Source of the DNA: Ovis canadensis
Taxonomy: Eukaryota; Chordata; Mammalia; Artiodactyla; Bovidae
DNA: 64,000 nt
Assembly (NCBI RefSeq): GCF_042477335.2
Contig: NC_091246.1
Span: forward strand, 107,847,001-107,911,000
Direction of reading: 5' to 3'
In this document: positions 35,001 through 46,850 of the stretch, one piece after another
Numbering within the stretch: the first letter of the stretch is position 1
Layout: each line of letters starts with the position of its first letter
Made by a program: the position numbers and the translations under genes
The notes under the pieces: model-generated
What the model saw: the letters and a program-made list of their open reading frames with translations, nothing else
What the model was told of the DNA's origin: nothing
Databases searched by the model: none

Positions 35001-38000
35001 GCAGGATTCACTGAGAGAAAAGCTGCTTCCATTTCTCCATTTAAAGTGAAAAGCGTGTCAGTCGCTCCAGTCATGTCTGACTCTGCAACCCCAAAGACTG
35101 TGTAGCCCGCCAGGCTCCTCTGTCCATGGGATTTCCCAGGCAAGAATACTGGAGTGGGTTGCCATTTCCTTCTCCAGGGGACCTTCCCGACCCAGGGAGT
35201 GAACCTGCATCTCCTACACTGCAGGCAGACTCTCTACTGTCTGAGCTACCAGGGAAACTCCTTCGGATAATTAAGAAGTGAATCTGTGTGAAGCATTTAG
35301 ATTTTTGTACACACTCAGCTCTCACGAAGTGCCAGCTCTCAGTGACACCAGTGATTGTTTTTAGGGACTTTGCATGTCAACTCTCAGCTGACAGCCATTT
35401 GCATAGAAGGGTCTATGCAGGCAGCAGACATCAGATTCAGTTTCCAAGGGAATAACCCTGACAGGGAGTGGAGATGGCCTGAGGGGTGGGACGGAGTGGA
35501 GAGGGATGAGGGAGGGGGGGTGGGTGAGCACCCATGGGAGGCCTGAGGGCCTTTGCTGGGCAAGGAGAGACTGGAACCAGGGGCGGTGCGGGAGGCGGGA
35601 GGTGGTGAGGAGACCACCTGCCTCCTCATCTCACCTCGTGGGCTCAGGGGTCACAGAAAAAGGAACCATCTCCAAGGAAAAGTTAATGGCTCAGCTCTGA
35701 CAATGCTGAGTCGGAAACGTCTGAGGACCACCTAAGACGAGGGTTCTAGGGAATTCCCTGGTGGACCAGTGGGTAGGGCCCTGTGCTTTCACTGTTCGAT
35801 CTCTGGTTGGGGAGCTAAGACCCCATAAGCCGTGCAGTGTGGTAAAAAAAAAAAAAAGAAAAGGAAGGTTCTGGGCGACAGCTGATATGAGAGGTCTGCA
35901 GTTCAAAGACCGCTAGCTGGAGAAACAGCTCTGGAGGCGGAGGGGACACACGGAAGCAGAGGACGGAGGTGCTGGCGATGGCTGCACTTGCTGGGCTTTG
36001 AGAAGACCCACGGCTAACCTGCAGTCACGGGTGTTGCCCTCTCATCTCTTTCTGTTCCTCGTAGCACAGGCTTTTCTGAACTGACCTGATATGAATTTTT
36101 GGTGACTGTGGGGCTGATTCCAAGGGCAGGTTCTCTTCCTGCGAGGCCGTCGGGCCTGGTGTTAAATGGGATCTCTGTCTAATGAGGCTCCATGGTGGTC
36201 ATTTGGAAGATAATCTGGCTGGTCAGAGGGCTGTGCCGGTTCTTATAGCCTCGTTTCTCCTTCAGTTATCTGTTCCCTTTGGGGAACAGTCCTGAGTTGC
36301 AGCTGTGGCCAGAAATAGGCTTCCTTCTGCTTTTGACTTGGTTAAGGGCTCCGGAAGATGAAGGGCACCAGTCATATGCTCTTAGAGTATGGCAGCCACA
36401 TGGCTCCTACGTTGCTCCATCAAGGAGTAAGGCCATGGGCCTGCCAGCAGCGGGGCCTGTAGACTCTAGGGTGAAACTCTCCTGGTTTGTCCCTCGTTTG
36501 GGAGACAAAAGATACTAAACTATTTTTAAAAAATTTTTTACTGTTATTTTTAAATTTTTAATTCTGTATTTGGGTATAGCTGATTGATAATGTTGGGACA
36601 GTCAACAGAGAGGGCACTCAGCCATACAAAGGTACTGAACTTTTACAAGCACTGTTCAAAACTCTGATTTTGTTTACTACACAAACTCCTATTATAATCA
36701 CTTTACTTTTTAAAAATCAGATAAGAACAGTATTTTACTGATGTGTGAATAATACAAACTGGTATTTTCTTTCCAACTATTTTCCTACAGTGTTGCTGCT
36801 GCTGCTGCTAAGTCGCTTCAGTCGTGTCCGACTCTGTGCTACCCCACAGACAGCAGCCCACCAGGCTCTGCCGTCTCTGGGATTCTCCAGGCAAGAACAC
36901 TGGAGTGGGTTGCCATTTCCTTCTCCAATGTGTGAAAGGGAAAAGTGAAAGTGAAGTCGCTCAGTCGTGTCCAACTCTTCGCAACCCCGTGGACTGCAGC
37001 CTTCCAGGCTCCTCTGTCCACGGGATTCTCCATGCAAGAGTACTGGAGTGGGTTGCCAGCTTTTACAAATTAATCTGAGGTATCTTCACAGAAAACACTC
37101 GATATAGGAATGATAATCTGAGTAGGATACAAGGAATAATCTTAAACAGAAGTTTCACAAATAAATCCAGCCTATGTTAGAAGTGACACCCAGCATGACA
37201 GCTTCAAAGGTGTCACCCAGCCATCAGGTTGACACACTCAGTGGCCATGTGGCACACACGCGTCAGCTCCCAGCCTCCCCACTTTTAACCAAAAGACTCA
37301 CCTTTAGGGTAGGAGAAGACCCGACATAGACGGGTGGGGGGTTCCCCTGCCAGCCCTCAAGACGGTAGATGTGCCCAACACGGGAACAAGGGACAAACAG
37401 CAACTTGCCTCCACATTGCCAGATCTGTCAGGAAAGACACTCGTGCAGCTGTTTCAAATGCAAGCTCTGTCTTGTGGAACCTGAACTAGACACAGTGTCC
37501 ACAGGGAATTTATACACCAAACAGATCCTGCAATGACTTCCTATTTCTCGAGCTCACATACTAACAGAGAGGCTGCTGGGGAACACAGGTGTGCCCGGGA
37601 CCCGGGACCCCTTCCTGAGCTCCTGCAGCACCCGAGACCTGCAGAGCCACTCAGACATCCCAGTCCTCACACCCTTGTAACCCCCCTCCCGCTCCACCAG
37701 CTAACATGTCTCCCATGGGGGAGTGTTCTGATCCTCACCAGCTCCTGCACCTCTGCTCCCCTCTCCGATCACTCCCCTATTTATTTATAGTAGGAGATTA
37801 TGCTGCTGAAGGGCAGCTGGGGGTCATGCCTTCCCCCTCAGCCCCTCTAATGGTTTCCACTGCCTGCTGGATTAGTAACAGTGTAACAGCACTGGAGGTT
37901 CCTCACTGAGGCCCTAATATCCCTGCCCACATGGTCTTCCCCTTCATCTCTGTCTGATTCACGCATTCAGCTTCTGCCAGCGTTCCGGTCTCCTCAACTC

Positions 38001-41000
38001 TCATATCCCCTGTCCTGCGCCTTTTGCCATTCTACCTGCTTAGAAGCGTCCCCCAACCAATCTCAAGGCCATCTTCCTAGTTCTGTCTTGAACACTTCCT
38101 CTAGCAGGATCCCACCAACTGCTCCTTCATCACATCAGCTGAATGTGGGTCCACCTTCTGATTGTGTTACGAGTTTAAGTAGAATTCCCATCTCTTATGA
38201 CTGTAAGTTCCTTGACAGCGGGGACCGGGTTTCTCCTCTCATCCCTCACGGGGCTGAGCTCCAGACATTCAAGACAAGTTGAACAGTTATCTACTCAACT
38301 CAAACTGGATCACTGTTCTGTCCCTTTCTTTCGGGAAGAGGTGGGGAGCTGCAGCTCCCGTGCCAGTGTAAAAACCCCAGTCCCTGCTGGGGTCTGCCTC
38401 TGTCCTGAAGCATCCTGTCCTACAGGGATGAAAGGCAGCTTCAGCAGTGGATGGGCAAATGGGACCCCAACAACTGCTGATTCCCGCAGGGGCTCTAATA
38501 ACAAAAGGCTCCAGTATGGAAAGCCTTTGGGGGAGGGGTGGGGGATGGGAGAGGAGGTATTTTTACTCTGAAGCTTGCTGACCTCCGTTTTTAGCTGAGC
38601 CATGTACATATGTAGTCGGAGCTTGCATTTTGCCTTATGTTTTCCCAAAAGGCAAGTATGTTTGTTAGTCATTCCTTATAATTTAGAGAAATGCATTAAA
38701 CAGTACTCCCCCACCCCCCCAACACACACAACCTGAAAGAAACCAGCCTTATCAGATAGCCACAACAATCAGTAGTAACTTCTTGGGAAAACTGCAGTTG
38801 TTTAAATGAAATGTTACCTTGTATGAGATCTCAAAATTCTCACCACCCCAAATCTGGAGGCCTGGATCGTAGAGACCCAGCTCAAAGAAGAAGTCTCTTT
38901 CGATGGCGAATAACCCTCCAGCCATGGCGGGGGACCTAAGGGAAAGAAATGCTGAAACGACTTTGAAAGACAAATGCCCAAGACCCCTTCAACCACAGAC
39001 AACAAAGCTTTTTGGAATACAGTTAAATAATGCACAGAAGAGACAAAACTGATGGCCAAACATTAAGAAATTATAAAGCCTTCACCAAGCAATTCTGTTC
39101 ATAATCTCTTATGAATTCTCTACAATTTTTAACTGAAATGGTATTATATATTTCATTACAAATCAGAGCATTACATCATTTCACCATTAGAGGGCATCTT
39201 GGTTCCTTGGTTGACTTAAAAATTAAGCCTTGTGAGTTAAAACAGAATTTTCGCTTTCACTCCTCAAAAGGACTGAGCCAGAAGCCGTGGTTGGCTAAAT
39301 GTTCCCGTAATGATTTATGAGTCATTCTAAGATGAGTGAAACCATACACCATGAAAGTAGTATCTCATTTTTTAAAATTTTATAGCTCAGGGGTTTGCCA
39401 AATAAGGGTGTAGCTCGTGGGAGGACAGCCTGGGTTCATTGTGAGTTTGCGAATGAGGCACGGAAGTGACACAGGAGAATGAGACATGGTTATTTACTGT
39501 GCCAGCATGCAGGGATGCCAGAGGGTGACTCCTGGGCCTTCCTGAGTGCGATACTGAACTGGGTACTTTTTAGGCACAAGAGGGGAAAAAAAAAGACTTG
39601 GTAGCTTTCTATGGTGAGCCCCTCCCACCATCAGAAGTTAGAGAATAGTTTTCATCCTGTTCTCCCGGGAACAAAGGATTATCGCTGCATATGATTCTTA
39701 GGTAGGTCCCTCCATTGGAGCCTCCTCATCAGCATACCTGATATCAATCTATCGCCAATTCCCGTTGATTCCACCGTCAACTCACACAGTGAGTTCACAC
39801 GGTGAACCCACTTCTTCCCAGCCTCACTGCTGGCCATCCTAGCCCACGGACAGAACCCTGATGGTGTCCTCTTTCCTGACCCACTGGAGCCCCATCAGGC
39901 AGCTGGGTAGCGCCGCCTGCTCCGCCGACCCCCTCCTGCCCCAGGGCCCAGTCTCCTGACCCGAACTCCCTTCCTGTTGCTCCACAGGGCCGGCTCCTCA
40001 TCCCTCAGGGCTCGGCCTCAGGAACACTTTCTCGGCTTTCCTTCTCACCACTTGTACTCGCTCCTCCAGAGTCATTCGTGTAGTGAACTGCTTAATTTCT
40101 GTCTCGCCTGCTGCGTGTTCAGTGCCACGAGGGAACACAGCTCATTAAAGGGAAATGTCATCACGTCAGGGGAAAGTCATCCTCTCAAAAGGCTTTTCTT
40201 CTCCAAGTACATGGCTGAACTCCCTAAATAGCACTGGTGCATTTTCGGTTATATTTTCACACCACGTTTATTTAACTGTCATTTAACATTATTATGACTA
40301 TGCCCTTTTGATCTTTAAACATATTCCCAGTTATCTCAGTACATATTTGAAAAGCGTATCTTAATGTGAACGCCAGTGAGTTATTTAAAGGGAAAACTTC
40401 CTTAAATTTTTCTAGCACATTTTAAAAAATTCTCTTTACTAGCCCATGGGTTTGGTGGGAATACACCTGTGGTCACCACCCCTTATTTTTTCTCTCCCAG
40501 AATTATTTGTGAGTCAGGTTAAATAGATCAGTGGCAGGCTCTTGGACAATTTTTGAAAAAAAAAAAAAAAAAAAAACACCTCAAACAGAAATTTGGAAAA
40601 TGTCACATAAAGCTGAAAGGTTGTATAATTTCCTTATGTTTGCCATTTCAGTATCCTGGTATCACGACATGCCCAGACCCCACCAGCTTTTTGCATGACA
40701 TCAGACGCTGTCCCCAAACTGAGTTCGAGCATCATCAGTAGCGCAACAGGAAGAGAGAGACCAAAAGCAGAACCATAAGATCAAAAAAATAAAATTAGAC
40801 ACATTTAGAAACCTACGCTAGCATCTAACTAAACAATTCATTTGGGGCCACTCTTTAAAAGATGGTAAAAATGTTCTAGTAAAAAGACCAAAAAAGAGAG
40901 AAGAGCATAAATTTTTCTATTCGAAGAGGCACAAGAAAGGAGAAAGGAAGATTCTGGAATAACATCTCCTTTTAATCAAATGCTCTTCTGAGAATGAAGT

Positions 41001-42956
41001 CATAATGGAATTCTGTGTAACATTTCCCAAAGTCATGTATTTTTATTCATCAAATTTAACTGGCATAAAATTATTACTTAAGAGCATATAAAACAAAAGA
41101 AAGAAAAAAAAAATCTTGTTACTGTCTTTTGCTGTTAATACTACCCTCCAAGGCATCAAAGTAGATACAAAACTTGGATGGTAAGTAAAATTTACACATT
41201 TTAAACTTATAGAATGATATTATTGTCAAAAGAACAAAATTTCATGTTAGTCCACTTTCCCAGGTGGGCTCAGTGGTAAAGAACCTGCCTGCCAGTGCAG
41301 GAGACATGGGTTCACTTCCTGGGTCGGGAAGATCCCTGGAGGAGGAAATAGCAACCTATTCCAGTATTCTTGCCTGGGGAATCCCACGGACAGTGGAGTC
41401 TGGCGGACTACAGTCCATGGGGTCAAAAAGAGTCAGCCATGACTTAGTGACTAAACAAAATAACAAACAAAAACCTACTAGGAGAAGACTGCAAAGCTTT
41501 TCTTGTTTTTCCCCTGTATTTGGAACTGATACCATAAAACATGCCCACCCTCCAAGTCTGCCCCCAAATTGAGCTTGCTTTTAAGAAGAAAGCAACCACA
41601 AAGATGAAAGGGTGAATTTAAACCCCCGAAACAGCACAAAGAAAGAAATCCTTTCAGAGTCTGAGACAGCATCTACAGTGTTAATAATATATATATATAT
41701 ATATATATAAATATATATATATATATTTAGCTTGGCAAGAGGTTAATAGGTTAGCAGCGACTGGAGAAAAGAAAAAAAGGTAAGTGATTTAGTGATTACC
41801 GATATGGTTCAGTTTTTGTCTTTCTCAGTCTCTTCTCTCGGGGGGTCAGAGGCACCCGTTTCCAGAGCATACTCCAGTCCCATGCTCCTCGGGCATACCC
41901 ATCTTCGTCACCACCCCCTTGGGGCACAATCTCATATGTGTTGCCATTTATGACATCTATGAGCGGCACAGTGCAAATGGTTCTGTGTTGTGTTGTTGAT
42001 GGATGGCAGCAAAGATGAAATGCAAGGGCGTGTGGGGACCCACGTGTTTACACCAGGACATGGGGAAGGAAGAAAAAAAAGTACTTAGAGAGAAACATTC
42101 CACGTTAAAAAGAGGAAGTAGTGAGCTTTACCGATAAGGTTCAGTTTTATGTTTTCTTTTGGCCTTTTCCTTGTGACTCAGGGGGATTCGCTTCCATAGC
42201 AAACTCCAGTCCCAGGCCCCTCTGGCAAAACCATCTTCATCCCCACCTTGCTGAGGCTCAATGGAATAGTCATTCCCATCTATGTAATCTATTAGAGGCA
42301 CAGTGCATGTGGTTCTGAAACATTTACAGAAAATGAAAAAGCGTTTAAGAAACCCAACACTTAGTAGTTGAGCAAGTCTAACTGTCTTATCTCTTGTTAT
42401 TCTGGGTTGCTCTATTTTTTCCCCCACTAAGGGAACTTAGGACTTCTCTAATGGCTCAGATAGTAAAGAATCTCCCTGCAATGCAGGAAATGCAGGTTCG
42501 ACCCCTGCATCAGGAAGACCCCCTGGAGAAGGGAATGGCAACCCACTCCAGTATTCTTGCCTGGAGGATCCCATGGACAGAGGAGCCTGGAAGGCGATAG
42601 TCCATGGGGCTGCAGAACAGTCAGACACAATTTAGCAACTAAGCAGCAGCAGGGGACATTAATATCTAATGGCAGATCGACGTGAACGAATGCCTTGAAA
42701 AGTCAAGGAGGCTGTTTTCATAAGAGAAGGGGAGAGGGGACGTCCCTGGGCTCACAGACAAATGTTAGGGACAAAGAGCTGTATCCTTGAACTTAGCAGC
42801 ATGTCCTCATTTTCACTCTGGTCCTATAGGCTCGCTCTCTTGGTAACTTCACATTATTTACCAGGTTTCCCTGCCCATTTTTCCCTCCTTGCTCCTCCAT
42901 TCAAAATCAGTGTGTGTGTGTGTGTGTGTGACTTCCCTGGTGGTCCTGTGGTTAAG

Positions 42957-42993
<37 letters not shown>

Positions 42994-45900
42994 TGGGTGT
43001 GGGTGTGTGTGACTTCCCTGTGGTTAAGACTTCAGCTCCCAATGCAGGGGGCACGGGTTCGATCCTTGTCGGGGAACTATCAGGAAATTAAGAGCCCTCC
43101 TGCCTCATAAGGCCTGGCCTAAGACAAAAAACAAATATAAATAAATAAAGATTACAGTTTCTTTAAAAAAAAATGAGTGTGTGTGTGTAGAAAGACAATA
43201 CTTGCTACACTTTCAGCAGTGCTCCCAACTCTGCTGCTTTTTACTTCTTTGGAAGAAGTTATTATGAAAATCTGTTTCTGTACATTTACTTGATCTTCTA
43301 TCCTACTTCTTTTATTGCAAAAAATTAGCTTTTATCACACACACACAAAAAACACAAAAATCCCTAAAAACCTGCTGAATAGCATAAATAGTGGCCTGAG
43401 AATTTGGAGCAAAAAACAATACCTTTTATCTGGGCTTCATAAAACTGCTAGTGCTATATGACTAATCAGGTATAGTGCCAACTCTGCTAAGATAATTGCT
43501 ACACTGTTGTTCTGGTGTTCGTTTCATCAGAAAGGGTTTTAAAAGGCATCTCCTAAAATGGAGATTACAGTTTTTTACAACCACGGTTAAGGTACATTTT
43601 AGATGTTTAGAAACCAAGGAGAAGGGGAAAATCCTTGGGGCTCAGGATTTCAACACAGGGGCTTTATTCCCGCCTGTGGACTCCTGCGGGCCAGTCGAGA
43701 GGCCAGTGGAATGACCTCACTCACCCTGCCCACATCCCAGAGGACTGCCCACTCTCATCAGGAGAGAGGAAGGCTAGCTATCTCTCCTCATGAGAGTCTT
43801 GTGATTCTCGGATTTCTAAGTATGCAGTGGAAGGTGTCCCAGAGGGCTCTCAGCTGGATTCTTTATAAACTGTCCGAGTTGGGGCAAATTCATGAATTTC
43901 TCTCAGTATCGGCATCCTCTTTAGCTAAAGAGAGGTAATAATATCTATTTTGCACGGTTGCAGTGAGGATAGAATTAGGCAGCACGTAGAGATCACTGTT
44001 GATAGATCCTGGGATGATACAGTCCTCTGAAAGGTCTTCTTCTGACTCAGGCCACAGACACAGGGACATGTCTTATTTCCTTCTTAAAATTTTCATTTTA
44101 ATTAATTATTTGTTTCTGGCCACTGTGGGATCTTAGTTCCCTGACCAGGGACAGAACCCACGTACCCAGCATTAGAAGTATGCAGTCTTAACCACTAGAC
44201 TGCCAGAGAAGTCCCCCTTTATTTTTTCTAGATTCTGAAATAGTAAGGATTCTGGACTAAAAGCAGGGAAGGCTTTGGGAACCAGAAGACTGGTACTGCT
44301 GTCAACAGTTTCAGATCCGCTGTAAACTGAACAGTGATCACCACGTTCCCATGGGACAGCTGTCCACTTCTAAACTTTAAAGGTCATGTGGAAATCCAAG
44401 GCTTTGACACAGATGACAGCTAGCCCATACTATGTAAAATAATGATTTCCAAGGTCATACAAAAACCAATAGGCATAATTTCAAAGTATGCTCCTTCAAG
44501 TCTTCGGAATGTTACCACAGTGTGGAGGGGGCAGTTAACATTACTCTTAGAGCAAGCTTGTGGAGCTGGAGAAAGTCTCTTTACTGACCTAACCATAAGG
44601 AGACTCTAAGTGAGATATGCTGGGCTTATTCCAAATGTCTAACTGCCTGCATTTGAATCAGTCCCACGTTTCACCAAGCTCCACTCAGGGAAACAACTAG
44701 CTAGAAAATAATACTCAACACGCAACTTGATACACTGAATGGAAATGAAATCAGGATGGGAATATTATTTGTCCTTCTAGGATGAGGTTTACTTTTCAAC
44801 CAGGAAAGGAAATAAAAGCAAGGTAATGTTACCTGTCCTTAGATATGGGAGCTACAAGCGGTGCATACCAGTTAACCGCCACCTCACAGTGGGCATCGAG
44901 GTATATTAAAACCTTAAAAAAAAGAGGCAGGATGAAAAAAAACTCACCTACAGGACATCATCTATCACATACAATTTTAAACTAGATGCTAAGATAAACT
45001 GGCCATAGAGTCAATTTTGATATTTGTCTGGTTAAGATAGCATTTTCATTTCAATTAAAAAAAATTAAAGTGGTACCTAAAAATGTACATGATCTTTTAG
45101 TTACAAAATCCAAAACAGACACAAAAAATATTGAATGTTTCCTACCTGTCCAAGTTTGGCCTTCTGGGCACCAATACTTCGTGCCTGAATTAAACCTTCT
45201 CTTCTCTCATTTCGAAATACCTTGACTAGGCCATTCCACAGTTTAATATAGTCATCCAGTTTTTCTTTTAAGTGTTCTATGAATAAAAAACTCAGTCAAT
45301 ATTATACATTATATTTGTGGTTATAAACCAGTTAAGCTATCATTTTTCTCAAGAAAAAAGGATAGGCAACAGGTCAGTAATTTTACACAGAAGCATGCTC
45401 AATGTTAATGTATAGAGAAGCAAGGTGAAGTGTATTATTAAAGTTAAAATTCTGAGCTTAATACACCTATGGAGAACTATTAATAGCCTGAGAATGATCA
45501 AAACTGTCTAAACATACAGAACAAATAACAACTATGCCAATTGACATGAAAACTTAAAACAATTCAAATGTTAATGTTCTGCCTAGAAACTTTCAGGCAC
45601 AATAGTTCTTTGGCTTTTGGCAGAAGCAATGGTTCAGGATTTCTGAAGATGCACTGTCTATGGCTAACATTACACAGTCCCTTGGAATCCACATGGGGTA
45701 TAGGTTAACATTTGTTTCTGAGCCATCCCCCCTACAATCAGTGATGAAGGGAGTAGTCTTGATGTGATGATCAATATAGTTCCCATCAAGCTGGCAAATA
45801 ACAACAACAACAACAAATCCTATCTTCTCTGTATTTTAAGCATCAACACATGTATGCATGTGTGTGCACTAAGTCGCTTCAGTCATGTCTGACTTTGCAA

Positions 45901-46810
45901 CCCTATAAACTGTAGCCCACCGGGCTCCTCTCTCCATGAGATTTTCCAGGCAAGAATACTGGAGTGAGTTGCCATTCCCTTCTCCAGGGGATCTTTTGGA
46001 CCCAGAGACTGAACCTGTGTCTCTATGTCTCCTGCATTAGCCAGGAGGTTCTTTACCACGAACTCCACCTGGGAAGCCCCCAACAAGTGTGTATGTGTAA
46101 ATGTTTATTTATAAATATTTATTTCTATGTTATAAATTTATGTATTTATATTTAATTTATAAATATTTATAAATTTATAAATAAATATTTACACATTTAT
46201 CTAATAAATATATATATCATTTACATATGTATGGATGTATATATGGGCTTCCCTAGTGGCTCAATAGTAAAGAATCCACCCGCAGTGCAGGAGACACAAG
46301 AGACATGGGTTCAATCCCTGGGTGGGGAAGATCCCCTGGAGAAGGAAATGGCTACCCACTCTTGTATTTTGGCTTGGAGAATTCCATGGACAGAGAAGCC
46401 TGACAGGCCACAGTCCATTAAGTCACAAAGAGTTGGATACAACTGACTAAAGCAACTGAGCATGCACTCACACAAGTATGCACATGAAAAGAAAAGTGAA
46501 AGTGAAAGTCGTATCTGACTCTTTGTGACCCCATGGACTATACAAGCCATGGAATTCTCCAGGCCAGAATACTGGAGTGGGTAGCCTTTCCCTTCTCCAG
46601 GGGGATCTTCCTAACCCAGGGATTGAACCTAAGTCTCTCCCATCGCAGGCAGATTCTTTACCAGCTGAACCAGAGGGAAGATCAAGAATACTGGAGTGGG
46701 TAGCCAATCCCTTCTCCAGGGGATCTTCCAGACCCAAGAATCGAACTGGGGTCTCCTGCATTGCAGGTGGATTCTTTACCAACTGAGCTATCAGGAAAGC
46801 CCTATATATT

Positions 46811-46850
<40 letters not shown>

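Larger units (their letters stand above)
33466..37301 (-). other. GALNT7: GALNT7 intron 8
   Basis: GT-AG intron of 3.8 kb with two antisense Bov-tA, one CHR SINE, an L1 scrap (36.52-36.60 kb) and a Bov-A2. It also holds an exon-like segment at 34,151-34,218 and a possible old hAT-type DNA transposon piece at about 34,490-34,560. Confidence 0.88.
38936..41799 (-). other. GALNT7: GALNT7 intron 6 (downstream of exon 6 pair)
   Basis: GT-AG intron of 2.9 kb. It holds a sense Bov-tA and a TA microsatellite (41,684-41,727) close to the distal exon 6. Positions 39,390-40,230 are moderately GC-rich without an assigned repeat, possibly an old LTR. Confidence 0.85.
42315..44832 (-). other. GALNT7: GALNT7 intron 5
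   Basis: GT-AG intron of 2.5 kb (to the proximal exon 6). It contains a sense Bov-tA, a GT microsatellite tangled with a CHR SINE, another CHR fragment and a possible MIR piece at 43,850-44,010. Confidence 0.88.

Noticed and set aside
38752-38973. Extending GALNT7 exon 7 to the ends of the open frame
   Set aside because: Clear AG and GT splice sites at 38,935 and 38,818 and phase agreement limit the exon to 118 nt.
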